A stretch of DNA of 64,000 nucleotides from Magnetococcus sp. PR-3 (GTDB lineage Bacteria; Pseudomonadota; Magnetococcia; Magnetococcales; Magnetococcaceae). Location: NCBI RefSeq assembly GCF_036689865.1, contig NZ_JBAHUQ010000026.1, positions 33,131-97,130 of the forward strand, read 5' to 3'. The translations under genes were made by a program, and so were the position numbers. Position 1 is the first letter of the stretch; each line of letters starts with the position of its first letter. Shown here piece by piece: positions 56,941 through 64,000 of this stretch. A model generated the notes under the pieces. That model searched no databases and was not told where the DNA came from. It saw only the letters and a list, made by a program, of their open reading frames with translations.

Positions 56941-57570
56941 ATGAAACCCGATCACTGGTTTAAATTTGGGCTGTTGGCACTGCTGTTATGCGTGTGGCCC
57001 ACCGCACATGTAACCGCCCAACCCTCTATCTACCTGCCTGGGCACCCTTTTAGTGCACAGGTTAACCGTAGCCTGCCTGGTTCCAAAAAAGTGGATCAGG
57101 GCCGCATGCTTTTTAGCACTTTGGGCCTTCGTACCGAGGCTGTCCGTGATGGGCAGCCTGTGGTTTTAATTATCCGTACAGACCTGCAAAAACAGTGGTT
57201 ACTCTTTCCTAATACCCGCCGCTATATCGAACAAGCGGCGTCTGGCCCCCTACGCCCCCCCCTACCCCATGAAAAAGGCTCTCTCTGCCAACAGACACAA
57301 CAGTTTCAATGTGTGCAAATGCGTGAAGAGATGGTCTCTGGTCGTGTGACAAAACGCTGGAAAATACAACACAAGCGTAACAACCGCATCGAAACATATG
57401 CTGTTTTATGGATAGATGAACAGCTAAAACTCCCTATTCGGGAACGTTATGCCGATGGAACAACCGTCTCCATGCGTCATCTAAAGCTCATCGAACCCGC
57501 ACATGATCTTTTTGAAATTCCAAAAGAATATCGTAAAATGGAAGAAAAGCCGTCTATGACAGCTCAGTAA
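56941..57570 (+). CDS. exported LolA/DUF4412-like protein
   Basis: A 209-residue protein with a signal peptide (FKFGLLALLLCVWPTAHVTA). The mature part has strand-rich segments VVLIIRTDLQKQWLLFPNTR, ETYAVLWIDEQLKLPIRERY and LKLIEPAHDLFEIPKEYRKM, which resemble LolA-fold or DUF4412 proteins that bind a hydrophobic ligand. One Cys pair (SLCQQTQQFQC) may form a disulfide. It is the only non-repetitive protein in this cluster and could carry lipid or another hydrophobic cargo. It follows the low-complexity gene by 29 bases. Confidence 0.6.
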   Translation: MKPDHWFKFGLLALLLCVWPTAHVTAQPSIYLPGHPFSAQVNRSLPGSKKVDQGRMLFSTLGLRTEAVRDGQPVVLIIRTDLQKQWLLFPNTRRYIEQAASGPLRPPLPHEKGSLCQQTQQFQCVQMREEMVSGRVTKRWKIQHKRNNRIETYAVLWIDEQLKLPIRERYADGTTVSMRHLKLIEPAHDLFEIPKEYRKMEEKPSMTAQ

Positions 57571-57751
57571 CTTGATAGAAAAAAATGTCAAGAATCAAAA
57601 TTTTTTATTTGTATTTTCAGGATGAGTCCGTATATTAGAAAACCATGATATTTGATTTGTGACCAACTCTCAGTAACTTGTTTCATTTATGTCACAACGA
57701 TCGAGACCACAGATCACATTCATGGCCGACCAGTGTGTGAGGCCTTGGCAG

Positions 57752-58648
57752 ATGAAAACCCGATACGGTTTCCGAAAAAACATACACAACATGAGCATGG
57801 TGCGTGTTTTACGAAACGGCTTTTCGAAAAAACCTTTAGTCGCCCGCTCTCCTTGTCGAAACAGGATAGGGTATGTGCTACTGGGATTGGGAATGTTACT
57901 GACCAATCCTGTGCTGGCTCAGGAGGATCGAACGGCTCAACAGATGCAAGATGGAGCCGGTTACCTGGGCAAGCAGTTTGGACAGTTTATGCGTGGCTTT
58001 AGCCGAGAGCTTGGCCAGGGCGGAACATCCGAACAACCTCGCTACCGAGAAGCGCGGCCCCGATATCAGGCCCCCCGGTATGAGCGTGAACAGCAGGACC
58101 GGCGTTATCAAGATCAACGCCGACGCTATAAGGATCGCCCTAGCCCATCGATGGAGAGTCGTGCGTGGCAAGAAGATCGCAGATTTTCAGAACCTGCACC
58201 TTCCACCAACCGACGCTTACCAAGGGTTCGGCAGAGACATTATGACCCTTGGGGTGTGACCCAATATGGCGCGCCACCCCCAGAGGCTCAACAGTGGTAT
58301 CCCTGGCCACCATCGGGTGGAGGGACAGATTGGAACACCCCGGACCGGGGATGGGATCAAGGATGGAATGATCCTTATGGACGCTGGACACCCGATCGGA
58401 TTGTTCCAGATCATCTTCAAGGTCACACACCTTATGGTGCGTCACCCTGGGATGATCAGGCCACTTCCGGTCATGGCGGTCCTGGTTCTTGGCCTGGTGG
58501 CGACGGTCAGGGTATAACCCCTGGCATGTGGCTGGATCCAGCACAGGGCTGGACCACCAACCAAAGCCCCTGGCGAGATGCCTGGGATGGTGGACTCTGG
58601 AACCATAGAGGATGGGGAAATCCTATCGGCAACACAAGACCCTGGTAG
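57752..58648 (+). CDS. exported low-complexity Arg/Tyr/Pro/Trp protein
   Basis: About 298 residues with an N-terminal hydrophobic segment (IGYVLLGLGMLLTNPVLAQ) after a basic leader, probably a long signal peptide. The mature sequence is Arg/Tyr-rich first (RYREARPRYQAPRYEREQQD) then Trp/Gly/Pro-rich. GAGG lies nine bases before the ATG at 57752. ATGs at 57722 and 57791 cannot be excluded, so the start is uncertain. Its composition matches the proteins at 55200 and 56300. No known domain. Confidence 0.55.
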   Translation: MKTRYGFRKNIHNMSMVRVLRNGFSKKPLVARSPCRNRIGYVLLGLGMLLTNPVLAQEDRTAQQMQDGAGYLGKQFGQFMRGFSRELGQGGTSEQPRYREARPRYQAPRYEREQQDRRYQDQRRRYKDRPSPSMESRAWQEDRRFSEPAPSTNRRLPRVRQRHYDPWGVTQYGAPPPEAQQWYPWPPSGGGTDWNTPDRGWDQGWNDPYGRWTPDRIVPDHLQGHTPYGASPWDDQATSGHGGPGSWPGGDGQGITPGMWLDPAQGWTTNQSPWRDAWDGGLWNHRGWGNPIGNTRPW

Positions 58649-58781
58649 TTTCTGGTCACATTCTGTTAACCCGTCTAAAGAGGGTTATCTGGAATGTAAC
58701 AACTAACCGACAAACATATGTTCTATCAAGACTTTTGAACAGATGTGTAGCGGTAGTAACAGAATCGTAAAAAGGGTAAAA

Positions 58782-58818
58782 GATCATTTTTTGTCATCAA
58801 AATGTCACAGAAATGATC
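58782..58818. promoter_or_regulatory. inverted repeat GATCATTT / AAATGATC upstream of sulfur-globule genes
   Basis: Perfect 8-bp arms at 58782-58789 and 58811-58818 enclose two TGTCA motifs (around 58792 and 58803). It lies ~115 bases before the first sulfur-globule-like gene and is a candidate operator. Confidence 0.4.
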
Positions 58819-58933
58819 AACCATATAACCACCGACAACGTCGGGGAATCGAAGGCTCACTCACCTGCAGTCAGGGCGAGAAAGCAAAGAGCTTTAGGAT
58901 GTGAACGGACTGTAGGTGTTAAGGAGATTAATC

Positions 58934-59317
58934 ATGAAGAAGACAGCCAAAATTTTAATGCTCGCCGCACTTCTTGGAACGGCCGGTGTGATGGCTTCTT
59001 CCGAAGCTGATGCTTTTTGGGGTGGTCCTGGTGGATGGGGTTCTCCCTGGAATGGTCCTGGTTGGGGCAACAACAACGGTTGGGGCAACAACGGTTGGGG
59101 TAATGGTAATGGCTGGGGTAACGGCATCGGTGATGGTCGTTTTAACCTGAATATCAGTGGTGACTTTTCCGCACTAACCAATGGTTGGGGCAGCGGATAT
59201 GGCGCACCTTGGAATAGCTGGGGCGGACCTGGTGTTGGTGGTCCTGGTTGGGGCGGTACACCTTGGAACGGTCCCGGTTGGGGCACACCTTGGGGTGGTG
59301 CACCTAGATGGTGGTAA
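58934..59317 (+). CDS. sulfur-globule-like envelope protein 1
   Basis: A 127-residue exported protein with a signal peptide (MKKTAKILMLAALLGTAGVM) followed by Trp/Gly/Asn/Pro-rich repeats (SPWNGPGWGNNNGWGNNGWG). The centre has RFNLNISGDFSAL, comparable to the FNFSMSGN-type block of sulfur-globule proteins. Such proteins form the envelope around periplasmic sulfur stored during sulfide/thiosulfate oxidation. An ideal AAGGAGA lies eight bases before the ATG. It has the same length as its downstream neighbour and is probably a paralogue. Confidence 0.7.
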   Translation: MKKTAKILMLAALLGTAGVMASSEADAFWGGPGGWGSPWNGPGWGNNNGWGNNGWGNGNGWGNGIGDGRFNLNISGDFSALTNGWGSGYGAPWNSWGGPGVGGPGWGGTPWNGPGWGTPWGGAPRWW

Positions 59318-59410
59318 GAGTTATCTCACTGCCAGAGTAAGTACGAACGTATCGAACGTTCTGATTGTTTAGTAGAAACACACACACTTTGACCTTTTAG
59401 GAGTTTGACA

Positions 59411-59794
59411 ATGAAAAAGCTGAGCGTTCTCGCTATTGCCGCCCTGATGGGTGGTGCCGTTATGGTTTCCGCTTCCCAAGCTGACGCATGGTGGGGCAAT
59501 AACTGGGGTGGTCCTTGGAACGGCCCAGGCTGGGGTAATGGCAACGGTTTAGGCAACGGTTTCGGTAATGGTGTTGGTAATGGCACTGGTTCCGGTAACT
59601 TCGGTTTCAACATGTCTGGTAATGCTACTGGCAACTCCAACATGTACAACGGCTACGGCTACAACGGCTACAACGGCTACAATGGCTATGCTCCTTACGG
59701 CTATGCTCCTTACGGCTACCCTGCAGCTCCAGTAGCTCCTTATGGTGCTCCTTGGGCCGCACCTAAGGCCCCTGCTGCTCCTGCAGCTAAGTAA
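59411..59794 (+). CDS. sulfur-globule-like envelope protein 2
   Basis: A 127-residue exported protein with a signal peptide (MKKLSVLAIAALMGGAVMV) and a Gly/Asn/Trp/Tyr repeat body. It has a typical WGNNWGGPWNGPGWGNG start, FGFNMSGNATGNSNMYN in the middle, then GYNGYNGYNGYAPYGYAPYG and a Pro/Ala tail. This is close to what I remember of sulfur globule proteins from purple sulfur bacteria. AGGAG lies eight bases before the ATG. The tandem pair, with spacing of 93 bases, suggests duplication and co-expression. Confidence 0.75.
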   Translation: MKKLSVLAIAALMGGAVMVSASQADAWWGNNWGGPWNGPGWGNGNGLGNGFGNGVGNGTGSGNFGFNMSGNATGNSNMYNGYGYNGYNGYNGYAPYGYAPYGYPAAPVAPYGAPWAAPKAPAAPAAK

Positions 59795-59870
59795 TTAGCG
59801 CATGGAACACCTGTAAGGGTGACTTGATAGAGGCTTTGGCTGGGCCTTGTGCCCAGCCTACCTCTTCAAG

Positions 59871-59899
59871 AAAAAGGGTGGCTTTGCCGCCCTTTTTTT
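59871..59899 (+). terminator. terminator of the sulfur-globule gene pair
   Basis: AAAAGGGtGGC-TTT-GCCgCCCTTTTTTT follows ~76 bases after the stop. A further GGCTGGGC/GCCCAGCC hairpin at about 59838-59858 precedes it. Confidence 0.8.
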
Positions 59900-60221
59900 A
59901 CATCTATCGGTTAGGTATACCCTTATTTGGGTAGGGCAGGCTTGTTTGTACCACACTGCTAACCGTTCGATGGACGGGGTCATACATCCTTTTTTGAATG
60001 TATACCCAAAATAGCTCTACAATGACCAGCGGCAAAGGCCGTCACCGGGTTGATCTTACAACTCTAGATTCTTTTTTTGATTAGCGCAGCGCGAACCGTT
60101 ACGTGTTCCCTGCCATCCCCTATAGCCCGATGCTATAGTAGTGCCGCTTTATAGGGCGGACACTACGGCAACTCAATTTCATTAACCACACGTAGCATCG
60201 GGACGGAAGTGGACTAAAACC
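59900..60221. other. promoter region of the ParA-like gene
   Basis: No gene is seen. It is moderately AT-rich, with several short A/T runs; no confident promoter is visible. Confidence 0.4.
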
Positions 60222-60923
60222 ATGATTACCGTCATAGGCAACCTCAAAGGGGGCTGCGGCAAAAGCACCATCACCTTTAACCTCGCCATCTGGCTGGCGC
60301 GGCTAAACCAAAGTGTGGTGGCTTTTGACCTGGATCCTCAAGCAACGCTGAGCGACGTGAACGAAGTGCGTCGTGAAGAGAGTGGCGATCCAGACTTAAC
60401 CATTTACCGCCCTGATAGTGATCCTGGTAAGGTATTTCGGGAACATGCGGATGATGAAATTTTGGTCGATGTGGGGGCTTCAAATCTTTGGGCCATGCGT
60501 CAAGCCATAGCCTCCGCTCAGCGCATTCTTGTTCCCGTTCCACCCAGCCAAGCGGATGTTTGGTCGACCCAGCGGTTTCTGAATATGGTGAAAGAAGCCA
60601 CCATGCGGGTAGAAACACCGCCCCAGGTCTTACTCTTTGTGAACCGGGCGGATACACACCCCGGGCTTAAAGAGAGTGATGAAACCGAGGAAGCCCTACA
60701 TATGCTTCCAGACATACAGGTTTTGGATTGTCGTATTGGTCAACGCACCGCATATCGCCGCTCTTTTAGTGAAGGCATGGCGGTTTTTGAACTCTCAAAA
60801 CGCAGTAAAGCAACCGATGAGTTCTACGCCCTGGCCAAACTACTCTATCCAGAACTGGCTGCAAGCAGCGAAAAAAAGAAAAAAGCCACCAAAGGCGGGA
60901 AAAAAAAGCGTAAAACCGCCTAA
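60222..60923 (+). CDS. ParA/MinD-family ATPase
   Basis: A 233-residue deviant-Walker ATPase. The signature loop KGGCGKST is at residues 9-16, FDLDPQATLS follows and ILVDVGAS is the Walker B region. It ends in a Lys-rich tail (EKKKKATKGGKKKRKTA) that may bind DNA or membrane. ParA proteins position chromosomes, plasmids or protein clusters. No parB or parS is adjacent, so this is an orphan type more likely to place a protein assembly. An acceptable GGAAGTGG lies before the ATG. Confidence 0.82.
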   Translation: MITVIGNLKGGCGKSTITFNLAIWLARLNQSVVAFDLDPQATLSDVNEVRREESGDPDLTIYRPDSDPGKVFREHADDEILVDVGASNLWAMRQAIASAQRILVPVPPSQADVWSTQRFLNMVKEATMRVETPPQVLLFVNRADTHPGLKESDETEEALHMLPDIQVLDCRIGQRTAYRRSFSEGMAVFELSKRSKATDEFYALAKLLYPELAASSEKKKKATKGGKKKRKTA

Positions 60924-61443
60924 AATGATCACGGCATTGCCATGACATTCGCCTATTTGCACAGAGATTTAGGCCATTGGGTAACGGGCCTTAAATAGAC
61001 ACGCGGGGTGGTCTCAAACAAAAGAGCGCCAGCAGATCACGTGGAATACAGCGTTTGTTGCATGTTTATAAGCGTACTGAGACCCTTATGGAACGGTTTG
61101 ATTCATGAGGTTGCAGAACCTGAATATGCTTAAAAGTGAGGGCTGACATAGCGCTCTCTTATGTGGTAGGGACGTGCATTGTTAGGGTAAAACCCTATGA
61201 ACAGTGTCTCTAATAGCAAACTTTAGCGCGTAGCAACCCGCTGGCTACGGCTTGAAAAAGCCTTAGCATAAGAAAAAGAAACGCAAAATTGTGTAAAACA
61301 GGGTAAACTAATATTCACTTTTACTGATATCAGAACGCTATCCCAATTAAGGTTCCAAAGGTACCGGCTGTTAGGTACATCATAATGAGAGAACCACGGG
61401 TCACACTAAGATGTGAGTTCACTGGTCTGGGCAGGAGATTTTT
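60924..61443. other. 520-base gene-free stretch
   Basis: I see no coding frame with a ribosome site on either strand. It should contain the promoter for the coiled-coil membrane protein gene. Nothing else is recognisable. Confidence 0.4.
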
Positions 61444-62118
61444 ATGAAAAGTTTCAAAGGTGGATCGGAGAAGAGCAAAGAGGAGAAGTTGGCAAGCCAA
61501 GGTGCTGAGCCTCCTCGTGGTTTGCCCTCCATCTTTCCTGTGGGTAACCATTCAGAGTGTACCAACTGCTCTGCAACTGTGCTCAATCAGTTTGCCAAAA
61601 GCTTTGATAAAAGTGCCAAACGTTGGGAGCTTATTGTTTATCCCTCCCTGTTTGCTTTTATCATTTTAGCCATGTACGGCTTTTTTCTAATCTTTAGCTT
61701 GACCCAAGATATGCGTTCTATGGCCTCCTCCATAGATCCAAAAATGGGCATGAATATGGGCTCACTGACAGCCAATATTAAAAGCCTATCGGATAATATG
61801 GAGGTCATGAGTACCCATTTGGAGTACATCAGTGACAATATGGAAACCATGTCGGTAGATATGCAAAGCATGTCTGAGAATATGGAAACCATGTCTGAAA
61901 ACGTGACTTTAATGGCCTCTCGTGTGGATGTGATGAGTGTTGCGGTGGTAGATATGTCCGTAAAACTCAACACACTGGAGCCTATTTCAGCGAATGTTGC
62001 GGCGATGAGCTCCTCTATGCATATCATGACCAACAACATGGCCCGCTTAGGGTATGATGTAGGGGGGGCCGCCCGCCCTATGAGCTTCATGAACCGCTTT
62101 ATGCCTTGGGGTAACTGA
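61444..62118 (+). CDS. Met-rich coiled-coil membrane protein, unknown
   Basis: A 224-residue protein. A cytoplasmic N-terminal segment with one CxxC (ECTNCS) is followed by a single membrane helix at about residues 65-86 (PSLFAFIILAMYGFFLIF). A long heptad-like region (about 90-205) then has units such as DNMETMSVDMQSMSENMETM, in which Met fills the hydrophobic positions. The Met-rich core is unusual and could be oxidant- or metal-responsive. AGGAGAT is five bases before the ATG. I do not recognise the family, and it has its own terminator. Confidence 0.6.
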   Translation: MKSFKGGSEKSKEEKLASQGAEPPRGLPSIFPVGNHSECTNCSATVLNQFAKSFDKSAKRWELIVYPSLFAFIILAMYGFFLIFSLTQDMRSMASSIDPKMGMNMGSLTANIKSLSDNMEVMSTHLEYISDNMETMSVDMQSMSENMETMSENVTLMASRVDVMSVAVVDMSVKLNTLEPISANVAAMSSSMHIMTNNMARLGYDVGGAARPMSFMNRFMPWGN

Positions 62119-62152
62119 TACACCATACACCCAAGAGCGTTATACGATGGAT

Positions 62153-62190
62153 AAAAGCCCTGATCCTTTTTAGATCGGGGCTTTTTTTGT
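62153..62190 (+). terminator. terminator of the coiled-coil protein gene
   Basis: AAAAGCCCTGATC-CTTTTTA-GATCGGGGCTTTTTTT, 35 bases after the stop. Confidence 0.85.
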
Positions 62191-62665
62191 GATTTTTTGC
62201 AAGGGGTGAGAGACCCTAACTAAATATCAACGAAGGAAAACGATCATTTCAGCTCTGTTCAAGGGGTTTCAACATCATGGAAAATATGGTCAGACGCGCT
62301 ACGGTAATCCTGTTACAGTTGGCTCAGGTTTAGACCAACCCTCTTTCTTTCGCATCCTGTAATGGGTTGGAGAAATCACACCTAAGCTGGAATGGTAACA
62401 AGTACACGCAAGCGGTTAAGACTTATCCTTAACAGATTATGTCTGGATCCCCAGATATCCGACACTAAGCAAGATTTGAAGTACTTAGCCGAGCTGAGAA
62501 CCAACAACGCCTCGGTGCTAGCCTCCAGACTATAAAAAAGCTTATCCCTCTCCCTCCCCAACCACACTCTACTCTCTACTTTTTCTCACGTTAGGAACAT
62601 TGAACCCTCTCACCTAATCCAACACAATACCCCCACCCCTTGCTTTAACAACGTGGAGAGCACAG
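62191..62665. other. 475-base gene-free stretch
   Basis: No gene is seen on either strand. The 61-codon minus frame at 62382-62567 lacks a ribosome site. The last ~100 bases must be the promoter of the phosphoesterase. Confidence 0.4.
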
Positions 62666-63769
62666 TTGCGCTTTGTTCTGATCATTCTAACCTGTCTAAC
62701 ACTTATTAACTTCTATAGTTACCGTCGTTTTTTCTGCAAAGTCGGCCCACGTGCCCAACGCTTTGGGTTTGTTGTTTTCTTCACGCTGACCCTGGGGGAA
62801 ATGCTCTATTTTGGTGATCGATTTTTAGATCTTTTACCAACATCAAAGTTACTTACCCAAGGCTTAAGTAGCTTTGTTGGAATCAGTTTTATGCTGTTTA
62901 TCGTCGCCATTCTTTACGATGTACTGCAGACCACCGCCCACCGCATACCTTTTAGCCACCATCGGAGGAACAGCCTAAAACGGCTATTAGATTTTGCCAT
63001 GCTCATTGGGGCATCTTCCTATCTTTTGCAGGGCTTTTGGCAAGGCAGTACAGCACCAAAAGTAAAAAAGGTGCAGGTTCACATTCCAGATTTTCCCGTA
63101 CAGAACTACACCATCGTACAGCTTACTGATGTCCATATAGGGCGAACGATTAAACGAGATTTTATAGAAGATCTGGTTAACCGAACCAATGCCTTAAAAC
63201 CAAACCTGGTGGTCATAACAGGCGACTTGGTTGACCAGCACCCTTCCGTGATTACCCAAGATTTAGCACCCCTTAAGAATATTCAGGCACCCACCTATTT
63301 TGTCACCGGAAATCATGAATACTTTCATAGGGTAAATGATGTTTTGGACCATTTGCAGACTCTAGATATAGTGCCGCTCAATAATCACAACAGCCTACAA
63401 AAAGAGGGGTTTTATCTGGTGGGGATAAGTGATCTCTTTGGCAAACGGTGGAACTTACACCCCCCAAACCTGCCACAAGCCTACCACGGTGTCGATACCA
63501 GCAAACCTGTCATTGTTCTGGCCCATCAACCCAAAGCCATTGAAGAATTTAGCCATCAGCGATGTGATCTTATGCTCAGTGGCCATACCCATGGTGGACA
63601 GATTTTTCCCTTTGGCATGTTGGTCAAGCTGGCACAACCCTATTTGGCTGGGCTGCATACTCATAAACCAGGGCAACAGATTTATGTCAGCCGAGGTACA
63701 GGCTATTGGGGGCCCCCTTTACGGGTATTGGCCCCCAGTGAAATTACCCATATAACGATTAAAACCTAG
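62666..63769 (+). CDS. membrane-anchored metallophosphoesterase
   Basis: A 367-residue calcineurin-like phosphoesterase with about four N-terminal hydrophobic segments (residues 1-130). The di-metal site is complete: DVHIGR, GDLVDQH, GNHEYF, a His in VLAHQPKA and GHTHGGQIFP near the C-terminus. Close relatives such as YkuE-type proteins act on phospholipid- or UDP-linked substrates, but the target is unknown here. The start is a TTG at 62666, with GGAG eight bases upstream. No ATG fits as well. Confidence 0.85.
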   Translation: MRFVLIILTCLTLINFYSYRRFFCKVGPRAQRFGFVVFFTLTLGEMLYFGDRFLDLLPTSKLLTQGLSSFVGISFMLFIVAILYDVLQTTAHRIPFSHHRRNSLKRLLDFAMLIGASSYLLQGFWQGSTAPKVKKVQVHIPDFPVQNYTIVQLTDVHIGRTIKRDFIEDLVNRTNALKPNLVVITGDLVDQHPSVITQDLAPLKNIQAPTYFVTGNHEYFHRVNDVLDHLQTLDIVPLNNHNSLQKEGFYLVGISDLFGKRWNLHPPNLPQAYHGVDTSKPVIVLAHQPKAIEEFSHQRCDLMLSGHTHGGQIFPFGMLVKLAQPYLAGLHTHKPGQQIYVSRGTGYWGPPLRVLAPSEITHITIKT

Positions 63770-63834
63770 CCTTACCCTTCTATCCGTTTACCTTCCCATT
63801 GATGGGTGGCACCCAAAATTTGACCCTTATATAG

Positions 63835-64000
63835 TCAGGTGAAACCAAAATCACACATCAATAAGTCTTCAATTGATGGTGGGGGTTGAGCAAACTCTCG
63901 GCGCTTTTTCAGAACAGCAAAGGCTTGCTCAATTGGATTAAAGTCTGGACTGTAGGGTGGCAATGGAAGCAATTTGTGGCCATGGGCCTCCAGTAATTCC
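63835..64000 (-). mobile_element. 3' end of IS630-family transposase, cut by the window edge
   Basis: On the minus strand, reading in from the window edge, an open frame contains ELLEAHGHKLLPLPPYSPDF and NPIEQAFAVLKKRREF, which include the third acidic residue (the Glu in NPIEQ) of the IS630/Tc1 DDE catalytic triad. It ends with a TGA at 63835-63837. The N-terminal part lies outside the window, so intactness cannot be judged. I saw no clear terminal inverted repeat between 63770 and 63834. Confidence 0.85.

Noticed and set aside
62382..62567. 61-codon minus-strand frame
   Set aside because: No ribosome site, and isolated in a gene-free stretch.
1..64000. CRISPR array, prophage, integrase, magnetosome gene, rRNA
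   Set aside because: No regular direct-repeat/spacer pattern, phage structural genes, mam genes or rRNA were seen.

Overview
The window reads as chromosome of a free-living, flagellated, sulfur-oxidising proteobacterium. Two adjacent genes look like sulfur-globule envelope proteins, a flagellin sits behind a near-consensus sigma-28 promoter, and signalling genes are very dense: three large hybrid histidine kinases, four GGDEF/EAL-type proteins and a PilZ protein, plus a bacteriohemerythrin and a di-iron ODP-type sensor. This mix and the moderate GC content would suit a deep-branching (magnetotactic-coccus-like, Magnetococcia) lineage. That placement is a guess: no magnetosome gene or rRNA is present to confirm it.

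Layout. 0-3.2 kb: a small zinc-ribbon protein, an LbtU-like outer-membrane barrel, moaD-mobB and an Hsp20. 3.6-7.2 kb (minus): an apparent operon of class II fructose-bisphosphate aldolase, an exported caspase-like protease and an exported FGE-sulfatase-fold protein. 7.8-17.4 kb (plus): an ODP sensor, a giant hybrid kinase and a REC-GGDEF cyclase in one operon, then an exported histidine phosphatase with a PAS-GGDEF-EAL protein. 17.5-31.6 kb (minus): accA, a GGDEF protein, a degenerate GGDEF/EAL membrane protein, flagellin with a long structured leader, a response regulator with a BvgS-like kinase, and dnaE. 32-41 kb: tRNA-Leu(GAG), murI, a CnoX-like thioredoxin-TPR protein, an SGNH hydrolase, PilZ, bacteriohemerythrin, class I fumarase and a membrane methyltransferase-like protein. 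41-46.6 kb (minus): a third hybrid kinase, a Met/His-rich periplasmic protein, a DMT transporter and a decayed AlkD-like DNA-repair gene. 46.7-55.2 kb (plus): a dihydrolipoamide-dehydrogenase-like flavoprotein, an SCP2-like protein and an RND efflux pair whose pump carries a histone-H1-like tail. 55.2-59.8 kb (plus): six small exported proteins, most of them low-complexity, ending in the sulfur-globule pair. 59.9-64 kb: a ParA-like ATPase, a Met-rich coiled-coil membrane protein, a metallophosphoesterase and the 3' end of an IS630-type transposase running off the window.

The most informative observations are these. The flagellin leader has two hairpins that resemble CsrA-binding sites and arms that can pair in alternative ways. 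An ODP oxygen-sensor fold is wired to a kinase and a cyclase. The caspase/FGE pair occurs as two overlapping genes. The RND pump has a basic cytoplasmic tail and lies next to Arg/Tyr/Gly-rich exported proteins and sulfur-globule proteins. A Cys-rich mini-ORF precedes an intrinsic terminator in front of the SGNH hydrolase.
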